A DNA stretch of 64,000 nucleotides from Verrucomicrobia bacterium IMCC26134 (GTDB lineage Bacteria > Verrucomicrobiota > Verrucomicrobiia > Opitutales > Opitutaceae), in assembly GCA_000972765.1 (NCBI GenBank), contig CP011265.1, positions 3,903,001 to 3,967,000 on the forward strand. Reading direction: 5' to 3'. Each line of letters starts with the position of its first letter. Position 1 is the first letter of the stretch. Both the position numbers and the translations under genes were made by a program. Below, in pieces: positions 9,461 to 17,957 of the stretch. The notes beneath the pieces were generated by a model, which did no database searches, had not been told where the DNA came from, and saw only the letters and a list, made by a program, of their open reading frames with translations.

Positions 9461-9477
9461 GTGGTCATGATGACCAC
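9461..9477. promoter_or_regulatory. Perfect inverted repeat upstream of ABC operon
   Basis: GTGGTCAT-G-ATGACCAC, two perfect 8-bp arms with a 1-bp centre, lies in the 72-bp gap between the GT87-like gene and the ABC ATPase start, 22 bp before the ATG at 9439. Size and symmetry fit a dimeric repressor operator. No regulator gene is adjacent, so the binding protein is unknown. Chance cannot be excluded. Confidence 0.4.
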
Positions 9478-9511
9478 GGATAAGGCTTCGGGGCACGGAT
9501 AAAGGCGGAGG

Positions 9512-10771
9512 TCACCGGGGAATATTGGTATCGGTTTCGAATTTGGGTAAACGAAGGTGAAGAAGACGATTTTGGCATTTCCATTGTTGGGGAAGGCACG
9601 GACAGGTGTTGCCGAGCAGCCAACCAAGGGAAATCAGAAGAATCCAAGTGCACGATTCGCGCAAGTGTATGAACGGGAACCACCAGTGAGGATTTATCCA
9701 GAGGCAGCCGAAGAGCATGGCGGAGGCGGTGGTTTTAACCCGGCGCGTATCCGGTGAGCCGGATGGATCCCGCCTCCAAAGCCAAGGCACGCAGAGCAAA
9801 AGAAAAATCAGGCGATAATCGAAGTTCGCGCCGATAATAAAGGTGGCGGCGAAAATAATCGCGCCGAGCCAGAACCCTTCCAGGTGCCGGTCGGGCGGCG
9901 GGGTCGCGACGGTATTTGATTTGCGCCAGCCCAAGGCGAAGGCGGCGAGCACGAGGAAGGCTGCCGCAAGTTTTACATGAATCAGGAGCGGAGTTGCGGA
10001 ATAAATCTTATCCGATGATTCGTTGGCCAGGTAGGTGATCGCTTGTATCCAGATTGTCGATCCATAGGATGTCAGCACGGACTTCGGGGTATTTCCAAGG
10101 GCCTGGCTCAACTCTTCCCTGAAGATGAAAAAGTAGAGGGCGCATGTCGCAAGTCCGAGAGCCAGACGCGGGATGGCGCGGGACCACCCGAGTCTCATAA
10201 AGGAAAACAAAGCGACAACAGGGTAGAGTTTTAAAACGAAAGCGCCGATGATGATGAGGCCTGACCAGATTAATTTTCTCCGGCCAAGGGCATACAGGGC
10301 GATGAGTAGAAACAGGAAAATAATGAGGTCTGTGTTGCCCCGTTCGAGTGCGAGTATGACGGGGGGGGAGCAGGCCAGCAGGCCTCCGGCCAGACCTTGC
10401 CTCAAAGTAAGAACGCCCCACCAGGTGCCGAGTCCCGCCAGCCACAATACGATTAGCGTCGTGCCGAGGAGTGGCACCGAGCTTTCGGGAAAGCGCATGA
10501 AACTCAGCCAGAGTCCTGGGTAGTTATAGGTTCTGCCCCAATGGTCGCTGGGGTTGGTGAGGCAGGGGTTGCCCCCGTTGGCGAATTCCTGGCGTGAGGA
10601 GGGAAACAGTCGCAGGTCGGCGTAGGTCCGGCCCATCGGTTGCGCAATGATGAGTGCGACGGCCTTATTCGATCCGAGTGAAATCAGGGCGGTCGCAAAG
10701 CCTGCCATCCACAGGGCGATGATCGCGAAAGCGAGAGTGCGGCCGTTCGTTTCTTTAAGGATTAAGCTCAA
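9512..10771 (-). CDS. GT87/DUF2029-like polytopic membrane glycosyltransferase
   Basis: A 419-residue protein with about ten hydrophobic segments. It shows the DUF2029 (GT87) layout: an early periplasmic loop with acidic and aromatic residues (GRTYADLRLFPSSRQEF), the conserved PPVILALERGNTDLIIFL segment near residue 155, and multiple membrane helices to the C-terminus. Family members transfer mannose or other sugars from polyprenyl-phosphate donors outside the inner membrane. Neither acceptor nor sugar can be read from sequence. It lies between the kinase operon and the ABC run on the same strand, with about 100 bp on the upstream side that shows nothing recognisable. Confidence 0.72.
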   Translation of the reverse strand: MSLILKETNGRTLAFAIIALWMAGFATALISLGSNKAVALIIAQPMGRTYADLRLFPSSRQEFANGGNPCLTNPSDHWGRTYNYPGLWLSFMRFPESSVPLLGTTLIVLWLAGLGTWWGVLTLRQGLAGGLLACSPPVILALERGNTDLIIFLFLLIALYALGRRKLIWSGLIIIGAFVLKLYPVVALFSFMRLGWSRAIPRLALGLATCALYFFIFREELSQALGNTPKSVLTSYGSTIWIQAITYLANESSDKIYSATPLLIHVKLAAAFLVLAAFALGWRKSNTVATPPPDRHLEGFWLGAIIFAATFIIGANFDYRLIFLLLCVPWLWRRDPSGSPDTRRVKTTASAMLFGCLWINPHWWFPFIHLRESCTWILLISLGWLLGNTCPCLPQQWKCQNRLLHLRLPKFETDTNIPR

Positions 10772-10873
10772 GCTAGTGGAGAGCGGGCTTCATCCGGTGG
10801 ATGAGTGACGGTGATCGGATGCCGGGCGAGAGGCTTGCGGGGGCACATTTGGGCGGATATGATTGGGTGCGGA

Positions 10874-13630
10874 TCAGGCCGCGCCGTGGATGGAGGACGC
10901 TTTTTCGTTGGTCTGGCGGGGGAGGGTGCGGAGAATGCGTTCCAGGTCCGGCAGGCGCAGGGGCTTGGGGATGTAGTCATCCATGCCTTGGGCGAGCGCG
11001 GTAATGCGGTCTCCTTCGAGCGCGTTGGCGGTGAGCGCGACGATCCATGGCTGGCGGGTGGAGGCTGGCAGGGCGCGGATCAGGCGGGTGGCCTCGTAGC
11101 CGTTCATCACGGGCATTTGCACGTCCATGAAAACGAGGTCGACGGGCGATTTGCGCACGGCCTCCAGAGCGGCGCGTCCATCGCCCACCACGACGGGAGC
11201 GTAACCGAGGCGCTCAAGCAGGCGGCGGACGACGAGCTGGTTAACCGCGTTGTCCTCGGCGACCAGGACGCTTAGTTTGCGCACGGGATGGGCGGCGTCC
11301 GGGGCGGAGTTAAGGGTGGTCGGAGAGCGCGGCGCCCCCAGGATGCTGTCCAGGGCGACCAGCAGGGTGACGGGACGGAGTGGTTTTACCAGAAGCTGGA
11401 TAACGCCACGGGCACGGGCTTCGTTGTTCAGGTCTTCGCTGTGGACTGGCGTGAGCAAAAACAGGTTGGGGCGGTGATCAAGCGAGAGTTCCTGGATCTG
11501 GCGCGAGAGTGCGAGACCATCGGTATCCGGAAGCTGGATATCCGCGATCAGCGCCGAGTAAGGGCCGGCATTGCGCAGCAGGTCGAGGGCCTGGGCTGCA
11601 TTGGTGACGGTGTTGCACTCCATTCCCCAGCGTCTGAGGTAGGAGGAGATGACGGCGGCGGTGGGAGCGTGCGGCTGGACTTGAAGCACGCTCAGCCCGG
11701 CAAAATCCTTACGGGGGGCGAAGAGATCGGGCTGGGTGGAGGGCTCCACCCAAGTTGAGAAGGTGAACCGGAAGGTGGAGCCGAGCGAGGAAGTGGATAC
11801 AAGATCGAGGGAGCCTTGCATGAGCTCGGCGAGACGGCGGGCGATGGCGAGGCCGAGGCCGGTGCCGCCAAAACGCCTGGCCATGGTGGTGTCGGCCTGG
11901 CTGAAGCTTTTAAAGAGGCAGTCGACGCGATCCGGCGGTATGCCGATGCCGGTATCACGGATGTCGATCTCGAGGGTGACAGGCTGGCCCTTGACGGCAG
12001 GGGACGTGGGCGCCAGGCCGCCGGCCGACGAAACGGGCGTGACGGAGATGATGATCTCGCCGCTGTGGGTGAACTTGACCGCGTTGTTGATGAGGTTGCA
12101 GAGAATCTGGCGGAAGCGGTTGGTGTCGCCGAGGACATTGGTCGGGCAGGCGAGGGCTATGTCGGCGACGAGGTGAATGCCTTTCTCGGCTGCGCGAGCG
12201 GAGAAGAGGTGGACGCAATCTTCGACGGCGGAGCGCAAAACAAAGGGGGCGGACTCGACCTGCATGTTGCCGGATTCGAGCTTGGAGTAGTCGAGAATGT
12301 CGTTGATGAGGACGACGAGGGTCTCGCCTGAGCTGCGGATGGTTTCGACCATCTCCAGTTGGTTGGGATCAAGGGGGGAATCCAGAAGGAGTTGGGTCAT
12401 GCCGATGACGCCGTTCATCGGTGTGCGGATTTCGTGGCTGACATTGGCGAGGAAGGCACCCTTGGCGTCGGCGGCACTTTCGGCGGCCTGGCGGGTCTCG
12501 ACGAGGTGGCTGTGCTGCTCACGACGTTCGGTGATGTCCTCGATGATCCATACCTCGCCGGGTTCGTAACAGTGCGAGGTGAGTTCGATCCAGCGGAACT
12601 GGTCGGCGCCGTGGCGGACCTGCAGCTCACGGGTGTGTTTGAAGCCGAGGGCGCGATCGCTCTCGTGGTCGGCGCGGGCGGCGGCGGCGCGATCTCCGAA
12701 GAGACGTTGGAACCAGGCATCCGGGGTGCCTAGGAAAGCGCGAGGGCAGCCGAGGACGCGGACAAGAGGTTCATTGATCCAGAGTTCTCCGTTTTCGAGA
12801 TGGGCCGCGGGTTTCGGAAGGGTTTCGACCATATGGCGCCACCGGCGGCGGTTGCGCTCGGCTTCCTCCACGGCGTGGCGGCGGGCGGAGTCGGCGCGTT
12901 CGCGGCGAGCCATGGTGATGACGGTGCCCATCCCGGAAAGGAAGCCGCAGGCCAAGCAGAGCACGATTTGAAGATACCAGGCCTGGCGGATACCGGCCAG
13001 ACGGGCGGCGTAGGTCTGGGCATTCCAATCCACGCCGACTGCACCGACGAGTTGGTTTGTGGAATCAAAGATAGGGGCATAGCCGCTGACGAAGGTCCCC
13101 CATTCATCGGTATAGGGTTCTGAGTCGGCCTGGGCCTGACCGGTGCGCAGGACGGAGCGCAGACGGGCGGAGGCATCGGGGTAGTCCTGCATGATGTGGG
13201 ATTTTTCATCCACACCGCTAGGCACGGTGAGGCCCGGAGGAGTGGCATCGAGGATAAAGCGAACCTCGTCGCCGACCAGGATGCAGGTGTAGGCGAAATG
13301 GAAGTCATTGCGGACCTCGCCGGAGGCCTCGCGCCAGTAGAGCGCCCGGTGCAGGGGGATGAGAGCGCGGTGGTAGTCCGGGGTGGTTTCCTGGTCGCGG
13401 TGGGTGAATGTGCGGTGAAGGTCGCCGTCGATCTGGGCGGCGAGGGTGCGGGCGCTGCGGAGAAGTTTATCCTGCACCTCAGTCTTGATTGCCTCCATGG
13501 CGCGGTGGTGAAGGACCGCCGCGCATATGATGGTGGCGACAAGGACGATAATCCCTACGGAAACTCCCTTCCAACCGGCGGTGGAAGAATGGATGGGGGG
13601 AGGATTGAGGGGCGCTGGGGGAGTGGGCAT
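10874..13630 (-). CDS. Hybrid sensor histidine kinase (HisKA-HATPase-REC-REC)
   Basis: About 918 residues from ATG 13630; a TTG two codons earlier is also possible. There are two membrane segments (about 22-43 and 217-239) flanking a periplasmic Cache-like sensor that includes PYTDEWGTFVSGYAPIFDS. A PAS-type region follows (about 265-373), then HisKA with phospho-acceptor His399 in NVSHEIRTPMNG, a HATPase domain (N box NLINNAVKF, G boxes DTGIGIP and GGTGLGLAIARR), and two receiver domains. The second receiver is complete (LVAEDN, FMDVQMPVMNG, YIPKP). The first keeps a phospho-Asp (ALIADIQLPDTDG) and Lys (LLVKP) but lacks the N-terminal acidic pair. It overlaps the coaX stop, so it is likely cotranscribed with birA-coaX. 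The signal is unknown. Confidence 0.9.
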   Translation of the reverse strand: MPTPPAPLNPPPIHSSTAGWKGVSVGIIVLVATIICAAVLHHRAMEAIKTEVQDKLLRSARTLAAQIDGDLHRTFTHRDQETTPDYHRALIPLHRALYWREASGEVRNDFHFAYTCILVGDEVRFILDATPPGLTVPSGVDEKSHIMQDYPDASARLRSVLRTGQAQADSEPYTDEWGTFVSGYAPIFDSTNQLVGAVGVDWNAQTYAARLAGIRQAWYLQIVLCLACGFLSGMGTVITMARRERADSARRHAVEEAERNRRRWRHMVETLPKPAAHLENGELWINEPLVRVLGCPRAFLGTPDAWFQRLFGDRAAAARADHESDRALGFKHTRELQVRHGADQFRWIELTSHCYEPGEVWIIEDITERREQHSHLVETRQAAESAADAKGAFLANVSHEIRTPMNGVIGMTQLLLDSPLDPNQLEMVETIRSSGETLVVLINDILDYSKLESGNMQVESAPFVLRSAVEDCVHLFSARAAEKGIHLVADIALACPTNVLGDTNRFRQILCNLINNAVKFTHSGEIIISVTPVSSAGGLAPTSPAVKGQPVTLEIDIRDTGIGIPPDRVDCLFKSFSQADTTMARRFGGTGLGLAIARRLAELMQGSLDLVSTSSLGSTFRFTFSTWVEPSTQPDLFAPRKDFAGLSVLQVQPHAPTAAVISSYLRRWGMECNTVTNAAQALDLLRNAGPYSALIADIQLPDTDGLALSRQIQELSLDHRPNLFLLTPVHSEDLNNEARARGVIQLLVKPLRPVTLLVALDSILGAPRSPTTLNSAPDAAHPVRKLSVLVAEDNAVNQLVVRRLLERLGYAPVVVGDGRAALEAVRKSPVDLVFMDVQMPVMNGYEATRLIRALPASTRQPWIVALTANALEGDRITALAQGMDDYIPKPLRLPDLERILRTLPRQTNEKASSIHGAA

Positions 13631-13632
13631 GA

Positions 13633-14499
13633 TCAAGGTCGGGCCGGCGGATTTGTCATGATGTCAGAATTGCGTGCGAGTTGATGGGCGGCGGCGAGAC
13701 CTAGCAAGGCGAGATCGGGAACGATGCGGGCGTTTTGGCGGAGGCGGTCGCGGACGATTTCGGCGGCACCGCCGGAAAGAAACACCTCGGCCGGCGGCAG
13801 GCCGCGCAAGGCGAACTCGGCAAGCACGGCATCGAGCAAGGCCTGGATGAGGCCGGTGAAGCCGATGACAGCGCCTATGCGAATGGCCTCGGAGGTGCTT
13901 TTTCCTATGACGCTCTCTATGGGTGAGGAGAGATCCGTGACCAGGGGGAGTTGAGCGGTGCGCTCGTGCAGGTAACGCGTTACGAGGGCCGGCCCGGGGG
14001 CGATGATGCCTCCCTCGTAACCACCAGAAGGGGTGATGAGGTCGAAGGTGACGGCGGTGCCGAGGTCGATGACTATGGCGGGGCGACCGGGAGCGAGGAC
14101 GTGGGCGCCGGCGGCGTTGGCGAGGCGATCCTGGCCGATCTCGGCGGGGTGCGGATAGGTGATAGGCACGCCCAGTTGAACGTGGTGGGTGAGCTGCCAG
14201 GCGGGCAAGCCGCAGGCGGCGGCCATGGCGAGGAGCTTGGGCGTGGCGGTGGGCACCACGGAACAGAACGCAATGGCGGAGGAACCCAAGAGGTCGGAAG
14301 ACAAAAGGGGGCGGAGGCCGACGACGGAATCTTCGATCAGAGGAGTGGGGATGTCGCGCTGGGCGCTGAGCACGCCGTCGCGGTGCAGGGCGAGGTGGGT
14401 GTGGGTGTTGCCTATGTCGACGCAGAGAAGCCCCCCTCGGGACGGCGCGGAATGACCAAGGGCGGAGGCTGCGGGCGGAGTCGAGTCGTTGGAGGGCAT
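13633..14499 (-). CDS. coaX: Type III pantothenate kinase
   Basis: ATP-dependent phosphorylation of pantothenate, the first step of CoA synthesis. From ATG 14499 the product has 288 residues. The phosphate-binding DIGNTHTHLAL motif is near residue 24, the IGQDRLANAAGA motif (type III G-x-DR-x-x-N) mid-protein, and IVIDLGTAVTFDLI with GGYEGGIIAPG for the second ASKHA half. The frame is open upstream to 14751, but that part overlaps the 3' end of birA and is Ser/Pro/Thr-rich, so it is not used. The gap from the birA stop is 13 bp, and birA-coaX neighbours are common in bacteria. The stop TGA overlaps the start region of the kinase gene. Confidence 0.92.
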   Translation of the reverse strand: MPSNDSTPPAASALGHSAPSRGGLLCVDIGNTHTHLALHRDGVLSAQRDIPTPLIEDSVVGLRPLLSSDLLGSSAIAFCSVVPTATPKLLAMAAACGLPAWQLTHHVQLGVPITYPHPAEIGQDRLANAAGAHVLAPGRPAIVIDLGTAVTFDLITPSGGYEGGIIAPGPALVTRYLHERTAQLPLVTDLSSPIESVIGKSTSEAIRIGAVIGFTGLIQALLDAVLAEFALRGLPPAEVFLSGGAAEIVRDRLRQNARIVPDLALLGLAAAHQLARNSDIMTNPPARP

Positions 14500-14512
14500 C
14501 CCAGGGGGCGGG

Positions 14513-15523
14513 TTATTTTTTGGCGATAGTGACTTCACCGGCGCGGAAGCGGTCGGTGTGGCCGTCGGCGAGGCGAAGGAGCAGGGATCCTTCGTCGTCA
14601 ATACCGGTTGCGACGCCGGAGAAGGTCCGGTTGCCCTGAACCAGCGTGATGCTGCGGCCGCGCAACAGGTCGTAGCCATTCCAGAGATTCGCGAATTTTT
14701 TCCGATAGGAGCCGTCGAGAAAGGCGGCGTAGGCGTCGAACACCCGGCCAATCAGGGCGGCGGCGAATTTATTGGCGTCGACGGGGCGGCCGGTGTGTTC
14801 GGCGAGGGAGGTGGCGACGGGGGTGAGTCCGGAGGGCCAGCCGCCGGGGGGAGGTGCAAGGTTGAGGCCGAGTCCGAAGACGAGATCGTGAATGCGATCG
14901 GCGTCCATGCGGGCTTCGGTCAGCATGCCGCCGGCCTTGCGGCCGTCTAAGAGAAGATCGTTGGGCCACTTGATGCCGGGTGCGGTGCGGCAGAAGCTGG
15001 CGACGAGAGCGCAGATGTTAACTCCCATCCACAAGGTGAAGGTTTGCATGCGCGCGGGCTCGACCTGGGGCTTGAAGGCAAAGCTCGCGTAGAGGTTGCC
15101 ATCGGTGGCGGAGTGCCAGACACGGCCGAAGCGGCCGCGTCCATTTTCCTGGCGGCGGGCGAGCACGGCGAAAGGTGCGGGCTGGCCGGCGGCGAGGCGG
15201 CGGGAGGCCTCGTCGTTGGTGCTGTCAACCGTATCGAGCACATGGATTCGAGGGGCCTCTTGACCGGGGTGGCGGTAGGCGTCGATCAGGGTGGCGTGGA
15301 GGGTGGCGGGGCGGGCGGCCAGACGGTAACCGCGGGCGTGGAGACTCTCCACGGTGAAGCCCTGTTCGCGAAGTTTCTCCAGATGTTGCCAGATGGCGAC
15401 GCGGCTGATGCCGAGGGTTCGAGCGAGCGCGACACCGGATACGACGCCGGGGGATCCGTCGGAGGCCATCGGGGCGTCGAGAAGTGTCTGGAGGATGAGG
15501 AGCTCGGAGCTTTGGGCGGACAT
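14513..15523 (-). CDS. birA: Biotin--[acetyl-CoA-carboxylase] ligase / biotin repressor-like BirA
   Basis: A 336-residue bifunctional-type biotin protein ligase from ATG 15523. The N-terminal winged helix-turn-helix (about 20-75, VALARTLGISRVAIWQHLEK) is followed by the catalytic domain with the biotinyl-AMP motif ENGRGRFGRVW, GIKWPNDLLLDGRKAGGMLT, and a short C-terminal SH3-like domain (GVATGIDDEGSLLLRLADG). It biotinylates the acetyl-CoA carboxylase carrier protein, and the HTH suggests it may also act as a transcriptional repressor. A 27-residue upstream extension in frame is possible, but MSAQSSELLILQ is the natural domain start. First gene of birA-coaX-kinase. Confidence 0.93.
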   Translation of the reverse strand: MSAQSSELLILQTLLDAPMASDGSPGVVSGVALARTLGISRVAIWQHLEKLREQGFTVESLHARGYRLAARPATLHATLIDAYRHPGQEAPRIHVLDTVDSTNDEASRRLAAGQPAPFAVLARRQENGRGRFGRVWHSATDGNLYASFAFKPQVEPARMQTFTLWMGVNICALVASFCRTAPGIKWPNDLLLDGRKAGGMLTEARMDADRIHDLVFGLGLNLAPPPGGWPSGLTPVATSLAEHTGRPVDANKFAAALIGRVFDAYAAFLDGSYRKKFANLWNGYDLLRGRSITLVQGNRTFSGVATGIDDEGSLLLRLADGHTDRFRAGEVTIAKK

Positions 15524-16266
15524 CAGTTGGCCACGATAGGCGGGGCGAAGACGGGTAAAAGGATGGAGATTAAGTTTATTAAATGCAGTTTGCGCAGGTA
15601 GCAATGCATCAGGACTGGCAGAGGCCGCGGCGGTAAGGAAGCGAAAGGCGTCGCGTGCGGAGGTTCGGGCTGGTGCCTGGCTGGCGTATTGGCCTTTGGG
15701 TGAGTTTTGGGGCCTCTACGCGGGCTTCGAGGGTGGAGTTGGTGGGTTATCCGATAGGGTAGCTGCCGAACTTCAGTGCTCCAAGGCGGTGGAATTGGCG
15801 AGGACGTTGCGCTCGATAGAGTCCTCCGAAAAGGGGAGGTCATACGTGGCAATTTTTGCTGCGTGGCCAAGCCGATTACCCAGTCGTTGATCCCGGAGAT
15901 AGTTTCACCGAAGTCGATCCTGGCGAATTGGCGGTGAGTTGGTCGCCTGGTGACGGACTGAAGGGGGTGGACGATGTTCAATACCTGCCATGCGGAGCAG
16001 AGACGCAGATGCGGTCTGAGCCCGTTCGTGGCTAGGGCGGTAGAAGACGCGGATATGTGGGGCGCATGCGTGATTAACGCATGTAATGGCAAGCGTGCGG
16101 AGCTTGGCTTGGGGTAAGCTACGCGGATACAGCCCGATTGTATTAATGATGATTTTTGGCGGCCCCGTCCCGAATTCGGAGGCTGGTTTTTTAGAGGATT
16201 CTGCCCGAGTAGGATGTTGATGTATGACGATTCATGTAATCCTATGCTGCCGTTTTGAAATTAAAC
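15524..16266. other. Gene-free interval upstream of the inositol phosphate synthase gene
   Basis: About 740 bp without a convincing gene. A minus-strand frame at 15523-16092 is Pro/Arg/His-rich and does not look coding. The interval holds one copy of a dispersed 48-bp repeat (15637-15684), a 7-bp inverted repeat CATGCGT/ACGCATG at 16065-16083, and a 10-bp palindrome CCGAATTCGG at 16170-16179. Promoters for birA (minus) and the inositol gene (plus) should lie here, but no strong -35/-10 pair stands out. Confidence 0.5.
15637..15684 (+). repeat. Dispersed intergenic repeat, copy A
   Basis: A 48-bp stretch that starts GGAAGCGAAAGGCG and ends GGCTGG matches 39483-39530 at 44 of 48 positions, in the same orientation. 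Both copies lie in gene-free or decayed DNA. The function is unknown; a REP-like or small mobile repeat is possible. Confidence 0.6.
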
Positions 16267-17391
16267 ATGATTTCCCCTACCATGACCTCGTCCCCAGAAA
16301 GTGTCGTTTTTAATCCATCCCGGAGGAAAGTCCGGGTCGCGATTATCGGAGTGGGGAACTGTGCTTCTTCCCTGGTTCAGGGAGTCCATTTTTATCGTGA
16401 TGCACTGGATGGCGATTTCGTTCCGGGGCTGATGAACGTAAATCTCGGAGGCTATCACGTTGGTGACATCGAGTTCAGCGCGGCATTTGACATCGATATC
16501 AACAAGGTCGGGAAGGATCTAGCCGATGCAATTCTGGCCGAGCCTAACAACACCATCCAGTTCGCTACCGTGCCCGCTGCCGGTGTATTAGTAAACAGGG
16601 GCATTACGCTCGATGGCCTTGGGAAATACGTTAGCCAGAAGGTTGTCGAAGCTACGTGTCCGGTTGCCGATGTCGTCAAGATTCTCAAAGACACGCGCAC
16701 CGACGTGGTCGTTTCCTATCTGCCGGTGGGCTCCGAGCTGGCGACGCAGTGGTATGTCGAACAGGTGCTCGCTGCCGGATGCGGTTTTGTAAACTGCATC
16801 CCTGTGTTTATCGCCTCAAAACCGCAGTGGCAGCAGCGTTTCAAGGAGCGTGGACTTCCCGTCATTGGAGACGACATCAAGTCGCAGGTTGGCGCGACGA
16901 TCACGCATCGCATGCTGGTGAATCTTTTCCGTGAACGCGGCGTGCGGCTGGACAAAACCTATCAGCTCAATTTCGGAGGTAATACCGACTTTTTAAACAT
17001 GCTCGAACGCGAGCGTCTCGACTCCAAGAAAATTTCCAAGACCAACGCCGTTACCAGCCAGCTCGGAGAGCCCATGCAGGCCGACGATGTCCATGTGGGG
17101 CCCAGTGACTACGTTCCCTGGCTCAAGGATCGGAAGTGGTGCCATATCCATATGGAGGGGACGACTTTTGGCAACGTGCCGCTCAAGTGCGAAGTGAAGC
17201 TTGAAGTCTGGGATTCGCCGAATTCAGCCGGCGTGGTCATCGACGCCGTGCGCTGCATCAAGCTAGCGCTGGACCGCGGGCTTTCAGGCCAGTTGGACGG
17301 TCCCTCCGGCTATTTTATGAAATCACCGCCGATCCAATATACGGATAATGAGGCGCGAGAGCGCACCGCAGCGTTTATCCGCGGGGAGTGA
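16267..17391 (+). CDS. ino1: Myo-inositol-1(3)-phosphate synthase
   Basis: NAD-dependent conversion of glucose 6-phosphate to inositol 3-phosphate, the entry to inositol lipids. The 374-residue product is of the short actinobacterial/Bacteroidota type. Visible elements are the Rossmann motif [73 protein letters not shown] and [20 protein letters not shown]. Length and order match mycobacterial Ino1. Starts at TTG 16255, ATG 16267 and ATG 16282 are all possible; no ribosome binding site decides. It converges on a decayed LicD-like gene and lies near a CDP-alcohol phosphatidyltransferase and an Aur1-like enzyme. Together these suggest phosphatidylinositol and inositol-sphingolipid synthesis. 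Confidence 0.93.
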   Translation: MISPTMTSSPESVVFNPSRRKVRVAIIGVGNCASSLVQGVHFYRDALDGDFVPGLMNVNLGGYHVGDIEFSAAFDIDINKVGKDLADAILAEPNNTIQFATVPAAGVLVNRGITLDGLGKYVSQKVVEATCPVADVVKILKDTRTDVVVSYLPVGSELATQWYVEQVLAAGCGFVNCIPVFIASKPQWQQRFKERGLPVIGDDIKSQVGATITHRMLVNLFRERGVRLDKTYQLNFGGNTDFLNMLERERLDSKKISKTNAVTSQLGEPMQADDVHVGPSDYVPWLKDRKWCHIHMEGTTFGNVPLKCEVKLEVWDSPNSAGVVIDAVRCIKLALDRGLSGQLDGPSGYFMKSPPIQYTDNEARERTAAFIRGE

Positions 17392-17945
17392 TTGGGCGGC
17401 GCGGCCGATAGTATCGCGTGAGGGGATCAAGTTCGGCGTCCGCTCCAGTGCAACCGTAGGTGTGTTTCAAGTAGAGCTCCGGTTCCGGCTGCACTTGCGT
17501 GGGCGTCCCGAGGAAAGCTGCCGTGCGCGCCGGATAAAACCATTCGCGAGGGAAAGGCGCGGTATCGCCGGGGTTTGGGCTTTTGAGAATCGCGCTTAGC
17601 TGGCCGCGCTCCTCGATCAGGAAGTAGATGTAGGCCGCCCAGCCGCGGTAGCTGATGTAGAGCTTGGGGCCGTTGTGGCGGTGCGACGTGTCATGAAGTT
17701 TGAAACCGGGCGGCAGGCTTGAGGCAGCGGCCTTCACGCCAGAAACCAAGCAGCGTGCCGTAGCAGATCCAGTTTTCTGCGCCGCTTTCGCGAAGCCAGC
17801 CGTTGACGGTGCGGAAGAGCGTGACGAGCGCCTCGGATCTTGCGCGGCGCCCCGATTCGCTCTACGCGGCGTCGGCGTAGCGCTCGTGACGCACGGGCAC
17901 GCGGACCTGACTGCGTAGATAGTCCCATTTGTGAGCGAGCGACAT
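17375..17945 (-). pseudogene. Decayed LicD-like phosphotransferase gene
   Basis: Reading down from ATG 17945 gives MSLAHKWDYLRSQVRVPVRH, then an in-frame TAG near 17863. The same frame then resumes with a LicD core (NWICYGTLLGF, about 17750-17785). After that the frame shifts into one encoding PPGFKLHDTS...HNGPKLYISYRGW...TAAFLGTPTQVQ...HTYGC, which ends at 17375. Against the intact gene at 32937-33581 the order of blocks is the same, but the segment between GTLLG and PPG, including the DxD metal-binding motif, is deleted. One nonsense codon, one deletion and one frameshift make it non-functional. It was the last gene of the SDR/CDP-alcohol transferase run, and its end overlaps the 3' end of ino1. 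Confidence 0.8.
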
Positions 17946-17957
17946 GGATTTCAGATA

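Noticed and set aside
13633-14751. Longer coaX start at 14751
   Set aside because: The extra 84 residues overlap birA in another frame and are Ser/Thr/Pro-rich; the conserved domain begins just after 14499.
15523-16092. 189-codon minus-strand open frame upstream of birA
   Set aside because: Pro/Arg/His/Ser-rich, contains the dispersed repeat, no motif, and would extend birA's upstream region implausibly.
16170-16179. Palindrome CCGAATTCGG followed by a T run as a terminator
   Set aside because: The stem has no loop, the T run is not adjacent, and there is no plus-strand gene upstream to terminate.
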